This document shows positions 1-5,835 of a stretch of DNA of 7,656 nt, piece after piece. The translations under genes and the position numbers were made by a program. Source of the stretch: JAAZMA01 sp036720245 (lineage in GTDB: Bacteria; Bacillota; Clostridia; Tissierellales; Tepidimicrobiaceae); assembly GCA_036720245.1 (NCBI GenBank), contig DAIMNI010000082.1:1-7656 (forward strand), given 5' to 3'. Positions within the stretch are counted from its first letter, which is position 1. Every line of letters begins with the position of its first letter. Under the pieces are notes generated by a model. That model searched no databases, was not told the DNA's origin, and saw nothing but the letters and a program-made list of their open reading frames with translations.

Positions 1-1626
1 TACACCATCTATCATAGTCATATCAACAGATATTTCATTAATCCTTTTTTCTGGGAAATTTAATATATCCTCGGACAAAATAATTAAATCTGCCAATTTA
101 CCTACTTCTATACTTCCCTTTATTCCTTCCTCAAAAGATAAATAGGCTCCATTGTAAGTTGCACATCTGATTGCCTCTAATACAGAAATTTTTTGCGTTT
201 CATCTGTCTGATGCTGTTTCACTCTATCATATCTATTCACTGCAGCATCTATTGCGGCAATTCCAACTGGTCCCGATGGGAAATCACTGGATATAGATGG
301 CTTCATTCCTAAATCTAGCATACTACGTAAAGCTATACAATATTTCATTCTGTCCCCATAGAATTTTTCATAATTTTTGCCGCCTACCTGAATCATTCCC
401 GGATTTACAGAGGGGCAAATATTTAATTTTGACATTCTATTTAATAAATCTTCATCTACAAAGGTACAATGTTCTATTCTATGTCTATGGTCTTTTCTAG
501 GATTTTCAGCTTGAGCCTTTTCATATCCTCTTACCATATATTCTACAGCTAAGTCTCCAATAGCATGGGCTGTAGCTTGACATTCAGCATCATGAATTAA
601 TTTTATATAATTGGCAATTTCATCTTCTTCCCAACCAAGTATTCCTGGAAGATCTGGATCGTGACTGTAGGGTTCTTTCATAGCAGATGAAGGTGCACTA
701 GAGCCTCCATCAATCATAAATTTATTGGCTCCTACCCTAAAATATTCATTACCTAATCCTGTTTGATAACCTAGTTGTAAAAAGTTATCGTTTTCCTTAA
801 GTGAAAAGGGCTTGCCATAAATATTGTGTATTAACATATAGGATCTAACTTTAAATTTCCTATTTAAACAAAGTTTTTGCATTATATGATAGGATGATGG
901 TCCACACTCACCACAATCATGAATAGATGTAATACCATTTTCTAACAGATGCCTATGGGATTTCATGGCAGCCTTTTCCTGTTCTTCCTGAGAATAGTCC
1001 ACTTTTGCCCATAGGGCAAAATGTGTGTGATCTCTAACCATGCCAGTTAATTTCCTATCCTTAACCTCTACTTCATCATTTGGAAATTTCTTTGCATCTT
1101 CTGGTTTGTAAACACCTAGTTCTTGAAGAGCCAAAGTATTATATACACAGACATGGCCTCCTATGTGCATACACTGAACAGGATTATTAGGAGATACTGC
1201 ATCTAAATCTTCAATAGTAGGATGACGATCTTCTTCTAAGTTTTGAGGATCGTAGCCCATCATAGAAACCCATTGACCTGGTGCTTTTATACTTACTGCT
1301 TGTACAATTTTTTCTTTAATATCTCTTATACTTCTACAGGTATTAGCTCTAATATTTATTATTGAAGAATCTGGCTCATCCCCAAAAAACCCCGATAATA
1401 TTGGATGGTAATGACTATCAATAAGCCCTGGGAGCAATGATCTACTTTTTAAATCTATTAAAATTGTCTTTTCATCTATAATTTTCTTTAAATCTTCATC
1501 TTTACCAACAAATACAATTTTATTGCCCTTAATCCCAACAGCTTCTGCAATTTCATCGTTTTCATTTACAGTTACAATTGTCCCATTGTAAAAGGCAATA
1601 TCTATATATGAATAATCAAAATTCAT
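1..1626 (-). CDS. YtcJ-like amidohydrolase (Amidohydrolase_3 family), C-terminus cut by window edge
   Basis: The frame is open from an ATG at 1626 to the left edge with no stop, giving 542 residues of a metal-dependent hydrolase of the Amidohydrolase_3/YtcJ type (COG1574). The end matches the family's usual C-terminal beta-sandwich pattern (GSIEVGKLADLIIL near 501-514), so probably only a few residues are missing. Metal-site motifs are intact: H72-Y-H74 after LLPGLIDS, H354 in HAIGD, H386 in RIEH and D448 in SSDFP. K302, just before FMIDGG, lies where the family often has a metal-bridging lysine. The N-terminus has the usual strand pattern (YNGTIVTVNENDEIAEAVGI). There is no signal peptide, so it is cytoplasmic. 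The ribosome site AGGAGGG lies 6 bases upstream. It follows panE after 45 bases with no terminator, so it is probably the third gene of the panB operon. The family includes N-substituted formamide deformylases and many uncharacterised members; substrate unknown. Confidence 0.93.
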   Translation of the reverse strand, partial: MNFDYSYIDIAFYNGTIVTVNENDEIAEAVGIKGNKIVFVGKDEDLKKIIDEKTILIDLKSRSLLPGLIDSHYHPILSGFFGDEPDSSIINIRANTCRSIRDIKEKIVQAVSIKAPGQWVSMMGYDPQNLEEDRHPTIEDLDAVSPNNPVQCMHIGGHVCVYNTLALQELGVYKPEDAKKFPNDEVEVKDRKLTGMVRDHTHFALWAKVDYSQEEQEKAAMKSHRHLLENGITSIHDCGECGPSSYHIMQKLCLNRKFKVRSYMLIHNIYGKPFSLKENDNFLQLGYQTGLGNEYFRVGANKFMIDGGSSAPSSAMKEPYSHDPDLPGILGWEEDEIANYIKLIHDAECQATAHAIGDLAVEYMVRGYEKAQAENPRKDHRHRIEHCTFVDEDLLNRMSKLNICPSVNPGMIQVGGKNYEKFYGDRMKYCIALRSMLDLGMKPSISSDFPSGPVGIAAIDAAVNRYDRVKQHQTDETQKISVLEAIRCATYNGAYLSFEEGIKGSIEVGKLADLIILSEDILNFPEKRINEISVDMTMIDGV

Positions 1627-1671
1627 TATATCCCTCCTAAAAGCCCAAAGTCCAAATTGCTACTATTTAAA

Positions 1672-2610
1672 CTATTTTCTATATGCCTTTTCTTTTAATA
1701 AAATTAAATTTGTAAATGTCTTATTATATGGAGTATCTATTCCTAATTCTTCCCCTATCCTTACAATAGCACCATTTATGTTCATAATTTCTGTTTTTCT
1801 ATTGTTTAAAACATCTGATAGCATAGAAGAAGTATTTTCACTAGTTGCCCTACAAACTTCTTTACAATAATTAGCATTATCAAAACTTAATTTTATATTA
1901 GATTTTTGGGCAACTATTATAGCCTCGTCCACAATATTTTCTAATATCTCTTCACTTTCTTTATTTTCTAGTAATTCCCCATTTCTTAAATTCGTTAATG
2001 CGGTTAAGGGATTGATACCACAATTTACAATTAATTTCTCCCAAATTAATGACATAACATTCTCTGAAATTTTTGCATTTCCTAATTCTTCTAGGTCCAT
2101 GATTCTATGAATTTCTTTTATTCTTTCTGTTTTTTCCCCAGATATCTCTCCTAAAACTGTGCCACCATGACCAGAGTGCTTTATCTTGCCTGGTTCCATA
2201 AAGCTAGCCCCATTGGCACTAGTACCTACAATTATTTGCGATATATCTACTGCTTTGTTTATTTTTTCAATATTTCCTAAACCGTTTTGGAGAGTTAAGA
2301 CAATAGTGTCCTTTCCTAATATACTCTTATTTCCTTCTACAGCTATATCTGTAATTGTAGATTTGACAAAAACAATAGCTAAATCTACAATTCCAATGGA
2401 ACTAGATTCCACAACTGCCTTTACATTTTTAATATATCTTTCTTCACCATCTTTAACTATACAAAGCCCTTTGGAATTAATAGCATCTACATGTTCTTTA
2501 AATACATCAATAAAATATACTTCATGCCCATTTTCAGCTAATATACCTCCATAAAGGCTTCCCATAGCTCCAGAACCAATAATAGCTATTTTCATATTCT
2601 CACATCCCAA
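1672..2610 (-). CDS. panE: 2-dehydropantoate 2-reductase (ketopantoate reductase, ApbA/PanE family)
   Basis: It reduces 2-dehydropantoate (ketopantoate) to D-pantoate with NADPH, the second step of pantoate synthesis, in the cytoplasm. The protein has 312 residues, normal for the family. The N-terminal Rossmann domain carries G12-S-G14-A-M-G17, and Q108-N109-G110 is the conserved cofactor/substrate loop. The helical C-terminal domain carries the signature EKLIVNCGINPLTAL, with K192 matching the catalytic lysine of E. coli PanE, plus N196 and N200; SSML (261-264) and E274 match the second active-site segment. Start choice: a TTG at 2610 has GAGGA 7 bases upstream and leaves 3 bases after the panB stop. 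An ATG at 2595 would align better with the usual MKIAIIG N-terminus but has a weak ribosome site. The family also contains paralogues acting on other 2-oxoacids, but the panB neighbour supports the pantoate assignment. Confidence 0.92.
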   Translation of the reverse strand: MGCENMKIAIIGSGAMGSLYGGILAENGHEVYFIDVFKEHVDAINSKGLCIVKDGEERYIKNVKAVVESSSIGIVDLAIVFVKSTITDIAVEGNKSILGKDTIVLTLQNGLGNIEKINKAVDISQIIVGTSANGASFMEPGKIKHSGHGGTVLGEISGEKTERIKEIHRIMDLEELGNAKISENVMSLIWEKLIVNCGINPLTALTNLRNGELLENKESEEILENIVDEAIIVAQKSNIKLSFDNANYCKEVCRATSENTSSMLSDVLNNRKTEIMNINGAIVRIGEELGIDTPYNKTFTNLILLKEKAYRK

Positions 2611-2613
2611 ATA

Positions 2614-3444
2614 TTATTCCTCAAATCCTTCTACTTTTGCATTGAAACTATAATCTTTCGATGGAAATTCCCCACTAATACTTTCTTCATGGAATTTATT
2701 TAATCCATCTATCATAGCTTGTCTAATATTGGAGAATCGTTTAACGAATTTTGGCTGTAAATCTCCATACATTCCAAGTAAATCTTGAGTAACTAAAACT
2801 TGACAATCAACATGTGGTCCTGCTCCAATACCTAGAATTGGTATGCTTAAGGTTTCTTTCAAAACTTTTGCTACTCCTTTAGGCACACACTCTAAAACTA
2901 TTGAAAAGGCTCCTGCTTTTTCTAAAGCTTTTGCATCTTCCAATATCTTATTTGCAGTTTCTGGTGTGTTTCCCTGAACTTTAAAACCACCTAACATTCC
3001 TGCAGTTTGTGGAGTCAAGCCTATATGCCCCATTACTGGTATACCAGCGGTTACAATGGCCTTAACAGTATCTGCCATTTCTATTCCACCTTCTAATTTA
3101 ACACAATCACAGCCAGTTTCCTTATATATCCTATTTGCATTTTCAATAGCTTTTTCTATACTTACATTATAGGTACCAAAAGGCATATCCCCAACAATAA
3201 AAGTATTGGGGGCCCCTTTTACAACTGGTTTAATATGATGAATCATATCCTCTAAAGTAACAGAAGTTGTCCCATCATAGCCAAGCATAATCATTCCAAG
3301 GGAATCTCCAACTAATATAACTTCTACATCACTTTCGTCTATAATGCTGGCCATAGTATAATCATAGCCCGTTACATAAGTGAACATTCTTCCCTCTTCT
3401 TTATACCTTTTAAAATCCTTTATTGTCATTTTCCTCTTCGACAT
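2614..3444 (-). CDS. panB: 3-methyl-2-oxobutanoate hydroxymethyltransferase (ketopantoate hydroxymethyltransferase)
   Basis: It transfers a hydroxymethyl group from 5,10-methylenetetrahydrofolate to 2-oxoisovalerate to make ketopantoate, the committed step towards pantothenate and CoA. The 276 residues form a full-length (beta/alpha)8 barrel. Recognisable segments are YVTGYDY (23-29), VGDSLGM with metal-ligand D47, VGDMPFG with D86, VKLEGG with K116 and E118, MGHIGLTPQ with H140, catalytic-type E185 in LECVP, and GIGAGP (205-210). Where many homologues read CDGQVLV this one reads V-D-C-Q-V-L-V (212-218), an unusual but probably tolerated change. The ATG start has AAGGAGGA 6-7 bases upstream. 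It is the first gene of an operon with panE, which begins 3 bases after its stop. A near-consensus promoter with repeat-rich flanks lies just upstream, after the terminator of the preceding gene. panC and panD are not in the window. Confidence 0.96.
   Translation of the reverse strand: MSKRKMTIKDFKRYKEEGRMFTYVTGYDYTMASIIDESDVEVILVGDSLGMIMLGYDGTTSVTLEDMIHHIKPVVKGAPNTFIVGDMPFGTYNVSIEKAIENANRIYKETGCDCVKLEGGIEMADTVKAIVTAGIPVMGHIGLTPQTAGMLGGFKVQGNTPETANKILEDAKALEKAGAFSIVLECVPKGVAKVLKETLSIPILGIGAGPHVDCQVLVTQDLLGMYGDLQPKFVKRFSNIRQAMIDGLNKFHEESISGEFPSKDYSFNAKVEGFEE
2618..2622 (-). promoter_or_regulatory. Ribosome binding site supporting the TTG start of panE
   Basis: GAGGA, within the last codons of panB, lies 7 bases before the TTG at 2610 and about 22 bases before the alternative ATG at 2595, which is too far for the latter. 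Confidence 0.5.
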
Positions 3445-3458
3445 ATTAATTCCTCCTT

Positions 3459-3492
3459 ACCGTCATACGGTTAGTTGATTTGTAATACGGTT
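3459..3492 (-). promoter_or_regulatory. Operator-like repeats at the panB transcription start
   Basis: Read on the minus strand, AACCGTATTAC (3492-3482) and AACCGTATGAC (3472-3462) match at 10 of 11 bases and lie exactly 20 bases apart, about two helical turns. The second copy is also the left part of an inverted repeat, ACCGT-ATG-ACGGT (3471-3459), which directly precedes the panB ribosome site. The first copy covers the predicted start of transcription. CCG/CGG is rare in this AT-rich sequence, which favours a real protein-binding site; a small leader hairpin is the alternative. The regulator is unknown. Confidence 0.5.
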
Positions 3493-3499
3493 TAACAAA

Positions 3500-3528
3500 A
3501 GTATACCACCATTTAAGTTTATTGTCAA
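3500..3528 (-). promoter_or_regulatory. Sigma-A promoter of panB-panE-amidohydrolase
   Basis: On the minus strand a perfect -35 TTGACA (3528-3523) is followed after exactly 17 bases by TATACT (3505-3500), with TGG directly before it giving an extended -10. Transcription should start near 3493, leaving a leader of about 50 bases before panB. The -35 lies inside an inverted repeat, ATTGT/ACAAT (3521-3533). Confidence 0.85.
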
Positions 3529-3560
3529 ACAATATTCTGATTATTTGGGGAATAAAAAAA

Positions 3561-3604
3561 GATAATAAAAAAGTAGTAGATTAATCTACTACTTTTTTAT
3601 TATC
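3561..3604 (-). terminator. Intrinsic terminator of the lipoprotein gene (perfect 44-base palindrome)
   Basis: Two 22-base arms (3561-3582 and 3583-3604) are exact reverse complements, beginning one base after the lipoprotein stop codon. The stem core is GTAGTAGATT pairing with AATCTACTAC, flanked by A6/T6. On the minus strand it is followed by a run of seven T (3560-3554). The A/T runs on both arms could also let it work on the plus strand. It insulates the panB promoter from upstream transcription. Confidence 0.85.
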
Positions 3605-4018
3605 CTATTTTGCTTGTTCTAAGGCATTTTTAACTGCTTCTTTCCAGCCAGTTACAGTTTCTGTAGCTGTAGCGATAGTGTCTACTTCATAAGTTTGTTT
3701 TTCTAGCATATCTTCAGCTACATCTTCTTTAAATTGTTTTAAATTTGGTTTATCAGTTTCCCCAGTCCATTCATCATAATCTACCTCTTCTCCCTCAGGA
3801 GTCATTCTTTTAAGCACTATATTTTCTATTTTCCCATCTACTACTGTAACTTCTGCTTCTTCATATCCAAATTCTCTTTTTTCGGATTGGCCTATATAAG
3901 TACCGTCTTTATAATTACCATCACCAGTAGGTTCGCTTGAACCACCACAGGCAGTTAGTACCATAGTTAAAGATGCAATTATTAGAACTGATAAAAGGAC
4001 CTTTCTAGAATTTTTCAA
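3605..4018 (-). CDS. Small lipoprotein with FMN-binding-domain-like fold
   Basis: This is a 137-residue exported lipoprotein. The signal peptide has basic residues (KNSRK), a hydrophobic core and a lipobox LTAC with C24 as the lipidation site, so it should sit on the outer face of the membrane. After a Gly/Ser-rich linker, YKDGTYIGQS and EVTVVDGKIENIVL (about 36-69) match the start of the FMN_bind domain (PF04205), and D113-TIATATETVTGWKEAVKNAL matches its end. Where FMN_bind proteins such as RnfG and NqrC have a D-x-x-S/T-G-A-T flavin-attachment motif, this one reads D-T-I-A-T-A-T: the threonine (T119) is kept but the Ser-Gly pair is lost. Flavin binding and a redox role are therefore unproven. 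I chose the TTG at 4018 because AAGGGGTG lies exactly 6 bases upstream; a GTG at 4027 is inside that site and would add three residues. It is monocistronic, ending directly at a terminator. Confidence 0.8.
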   Translation of the reverse strand: MKNSRKVLLSVLIIASLTMVLTACGGSSEPTGDGNYKDGTYIGQSEKREFGYEEAEVTVVDGKIENIVLKRMTPEGEEVDYDEWTGETDKPNLKQFKEDVAEDMLEKQTYEVDTIATATETVTGWKEAVKNALEQAK

Positions 4019-4024
4019 TGTTTT

Positions 4025-4032
4025 CACCCCTT
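4025..4032 (-). promoter_or_regulatory. Ribosome binding site deciding the lipoprotein start
   Basis: AAGGGGTG, one base short of AAGGAGGTG, lies 6 bases before the TTG at 4018. The GTG at 4027-4025 is the end of this site, so it is unlikely to be the initiation codon. Confidence 0.65.
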
Positions 4033-4059
4033 GCTAAGTTAATATTTATTAGGAATAAA

Positions 4060-4085
4060 CTTACCCTGCTTTATTAATCTTACCC
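4060..4085 (-). repeat. Direct repeat GGGTAAG upstream of the lipoprotein gene
   Basis: On the minus strand GGGTAAG occurs at 4085-4079 and again at 4066-4060, 19 bases apart, each followed after one base by TTA. The copies lie 42-67 bases before the lipoprotein start, where a regulator could bind. I found no convincing promoter for this gene; TATAAC (4092-4087) is the best -10 candidate, with a poor -35. Confidence 0.25.
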
Positions 4086-4123
4086 AGTTATATAAATTAC
4101 TAACTTTTAATTTAACTTTTTTA

Positions 4124-4152
4124 TTGAATATATGTTCGAGAACAGTTATAAT
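4124..4152 (+). promoter_or_regulatory. Sigma-A promoter of the YdjM-like gene
   Basis: TTGAAT (4124-4129) and TATAAT (4147-4152) are separated by exactly 17 bases. The start should fall near 4159, about 35 bases before the ATG. Confidence 0.75.
4126..4137 (+). promoter_or_regulatory. LexA (SOS) box-like site overlapping the -35
   Basis: GAATATATGTTC differs by one base from the symmetric Gram-positive LexA/DinR core GAAC-N4-GTTC, and its ATAT centre is symmetric as in strong boxes. It covers four bases of the -35, a position where a bound repressor would block RNA polymerase. One half-site is imperfect (GAAT), so binding may be weak or absent. Confidence 0.35.
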
Positions 4153-4193
4153 ATAAAAGTAATTGTCGAAATAAAAATTTATGGAGGCCTATA

Positions 4194-4778
4194 ATGACAG
4201 GAAAAACCCATACAGCAATAGGAATAGCAGCAGCTTTGACAATGGCTATAGATAAGCCACCAGAGGAAATTTTAGTATTAGTATTGGCAGCATCTTTAGG
4301 TTCCTTAGTACCTGATTTAGACCATCCGAAGGCTAAATTAAATCAGATATTTCTAAAGAAAAATAATAACTTTTATAAGACATTTTTCTTTATAGGGATT
4401 AGTGGAGCATTTATGTATTTATATTTTTTAAAAAATGCAAATGCTTTTTGGGTTTTAAGTTTAATTACTTTTCTCTTTGGAGTATCTACACATAGGGGAT
4501 TTACTCATAGCATTGTAGGATTTCTTTCTATAATGGCTATAATGAAAATCTATAAACTAGATTTAACTTTTCCTAATATTTATCACGGTTTTAGTATAGG
4601 ATATGTATTACATTTGGTAGCAGATTTTTTTACACCAATGGGTATAAAATTATTTTACCCTCTAAACAAATATATATCATCACCTATTACATTTAAAACC
4701 AATGGAAAGTTTGAGAGGATTATTTTTATGGGGATAAGTTTTTATTCGGTATTTTTGTTATTGAGATATGGGATGTAG
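4194..4778 (+). CDS. YdjM/DUF457-family membrane-bound metal-dependent hydrolase-like protein
   Basis: This 194-residue integral membrane protein belongs to the LexA-regulated inner-membrane YdjM / DUF457 group (PF04307), about the length of E. coli YdjM. The family's putative metal-binding motifs are all present: H6 in TGKTHTAIG, P40-D41-L-D43-H44-P, H100-R-G-F-T-H105-S, and H140-L-V-A-D144-FFTPMG. Five or six hydrophobic segments are visible, roughly at 26-40, 63-80, 84-98, 106-119, 132-145 and 174-191, with no cleaved signal peptide. Enzymatic activity has not been shown for this family as far as I know, so 'hydrolase' rests on the conserved His/Asp residues. The ATG has GGAGG 6 bases upstream. 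It is the only plus-strand gene here, transcribed alone from a good sigma-A promoter whose -35 overlaps a near-match to a LexA box, and it ends at a strong terminator. Confidence 0.9.
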   Translation: MTGKTHTAIGIAAALTMAIDKPPEEILVLVLAASLGSLVPDLDHPKAKLNQIFLKKNNNFYKTFFFIGISGAFMYLYFLKNANAFWVLSLITFLFGVSTHRGFTHSIVGFLSIMAIMKIYKLDLTFPNIYHGFSIGYVLHLVADFFTPMGIKLFYPLNKYISSPITFKTNGKFERIIFMGISFYSVFLLLRYGM

Positions 4779-4811
4779 AAACCCTCAGAAGAACGGCTTC
4801 TGAGGGTTTTT
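4779..4811 (+). terminator. Intrinsic terminator of the YdjM-like gene
   Basis: AAACCCTCAGAAG (4779-4791) and CTTCTGAGGGTTT (4797-4809) are exact reverse complements around a 5-base loop, followed by T up to 4811, and the hairpin begins directly after the stop codon. On the minus strand only a short T tract follows, so it would be a weaker terminator for the convergent dnaX-ybaB-recR transcript, for which I see no other terminator. Confidence 0.92.
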
Positions 4812-4854
4812 CGTTGAAAATATGAATCTCACACCAGAAAAGATTAAACAAATT

Positions 4855-5454
4855 CTACAATTCCCTTCTATTTTCCATAGCCTTAGACAAAGTTACTTCA
4901 TCAAAGTATTCTAAATCCCCACCTACTGGTATCCCATGGGCTATTCTGGTTACTTTTATGCCTAGGGGTTTTAAAAGTTTAGCTATATATAATGCTGTGG
5001 CTTCTCCTTCTACCGTAGGATTAGTAGCAAGTATTGCCTCTTCTATATTTTCCTCATAAGCTCTATTTAAAAGTTCCTTTATCTTTATATCATTAGGCCC
5101 TATATTTTCCATAGGGGATATGGTGCCATGCAGTACATGGTATAAGCCTTTAAATTCCCTAGTTCTTTCCATAGCTACTATATCTTTTGCACCTTCTACC
5201 ACACATATAATAGAACCATCTCTTCTATCATCACTACATATGCTGCAAAGTTCTTCATCTGTTAGATTACAACATCTTTTACAATAATGGATTTTTTCCT
5301 TGGCCTCTACAATTGAGTTAACCAGCTTTTCTACTTCTATATTTTCCATTTCTAATATATAAAAGGCCAGCCTTTGGGCAGTTTTTCTTCCTATGCCTGG
5401 TAAACCTGAAAGCTCTTGAATTAAATTTGAAATAGGTAGTGCATAGTAGTCCAT
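4855..5454 (-). CDS. recR: Recombination mediator protein RecR
   Basis: RecR works with RecF and RecO to load RecA on SSB-coated single-stranded DNA at gaps. From the chosen start it has 199 residues, close to B. subtilis RecR. The N-terminal helix-hairpin-helix is LPGIGRKTAQRLAF (18-31). The four-cysteine zinc site is C58-x2-C61 and C70-x2-C73. The Toprim domain (about 77-170) has VVEG and the ATNPTVEGEATA segment, followed by the conserved HGIPVGGDLEYFDEVTL near the C-terminus. All expected motifs are present. The ATG at 5454 aligns with the usual N-terminus (aromatic residue, then P-I-x-x-L-I) and has AAGGTG 6 bases upstream; the GTG at 5461-5463, which opens a frame three codons longer, is itself part of that ribosome site. 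Last gene of the dnaX-ybaB-recR operon, 17 bases after ybaB, convergent with the YdjM-like gene. Confidence 0.97.
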   Translation of the reverse strand: MDYYALPISNLIQELSGLPGIGRKTAQRLAFYILEMENIEVEKLVNSIVEAKEKIHYCKRCCNLTDEELCSICSDDRRDGSIICVVEGAKDIVAMERTREFKGLYHVLHGTISPMENIGPNDIKIKELLNRAYEENIEEAILATNPTVEGEATALYIAKLLKPLGIKVTRIAHGIPVGGDLEYFDEVTLSKAMENRREL

Positions 5455-5460
5455 TTCATT

Positions 5461-5468
5461 CACCTTTC
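5461..5468 (-). promoter_or_regulatory. Ribosome binding site deciding the recR start
   Basis: GAAAGGTG ends 6 bases before the ATG at 5454. Its GTG opens a longer frame but is part of the ribosome site. Confidence 0.7.
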
Positions 5469-5471
5469 TAA

Positions 5472-5819
5472 TTAGAACATTCCTGGAATATTCATGCCTC
5501 CAGTTAATTTGCTCATTTCTTTTGCTGCTAATTCATCAGCTTTTCTCATGGCTTCATTTACTGCTGCCATTACTAAATCCTGTAGCATTTCCACATCCTC
5601 TGGATCTACTACAGCTTCATCTATAGTAATATCTATTAATTCTCTTTTTCCATTGACCTTTACAGTAACTGCTCCTCCTCCTGCACTAGCTTCTACTTCT
5701 GTTTCTTCTAGTTGGCCTTGCATCTCTTCCATTTGCTTTTGAACCTTTTTCATTTGTTTCATCATGTTCCCCATGTTTCCCATATTCCCCATACCTCCTG
5801 GGAATCCACCTTTCGCCAT
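5472..5819 (-). CDS. ybaB: YbaB/EbfC-family nucleoid-associated protein
   Basis: This small DNA-binding protein of the YbaB/EbfC family (115 residues, near the usual 100-115) forms a dimer and associates with the nucleoid. After a Gly/Met-rich N-terminus (GGFPGGMGNMGNMGNMM, 4-20) comes a long charged helix (KQMKKVQKQMEEMQGQLEE), then the family's beta core with GGGAVTVKVNGKRELIDITID (about 47-67) and a C-terminal helix pair ending MSKLTGGMNIPGMF. The N-terminal MGN triplet is repeated three times, a low-complexity feature common in Firmicute homologues. AAAGGAGA lies 7 bases before the ATG. It sits 16 bases after dnaX and 17 bases before recR, the classic arrangement, so it is surely co-transcribed with them. 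Its precise role in replication or repair is unknown. Confidence 0.96.
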   Translation of the reverse strand: MAKGGFPGGMGNMGNMGNMMKQMKKVQKQMEEMQGQLEETEVEASAGGGAVTVKVNGKRELIDITIDEAVVDPEDVEMLQDLVMAAVNEAMRKADELAAKEMSKLTGGMNIPGMF

Positions 5820-5835
5820 ATTGATTCTCCTTTCT

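Noticed and set aside
297..500. Plus-strand open frame of 67 codons
   Set aside because: It lies inside the amidohydrolase frame on the opposite strand, has no ribosome site, and gives a Phe/Leu/Tyr-rich sequence typical of antisense frames.
2186..2554. Plus-strand open frame of 122 codons
   Set aside because: It is fully antisense to panE, whose motifs are all intact, and the translation is a Ser/Pro/Ile-rich shadow.
2796..2811. PanB V-D-C-Q-V-L-V in place of C-D-G-Q-V-L-V as a sign of altered function
   Set aside because: The metal ligands and the catalytic glutamate are intact, and this position varies among PanB proteins, so a change in activity cannot be claimed.
4134..4143. GTTCGAGAAC as a second LexA half-site pair
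   Set aside because: The half-sites are in the reverse order and with a 2-base gap, unlike GAAC-N4-GTTC.
5757..5807. Short tandem repeat coding MGN-MGN-MGN in ybaB
   Set aside because: Gly/Met-rich N-termini are common in Firmicute YbaB proteins; it is not a mobile or regulatory repeat.
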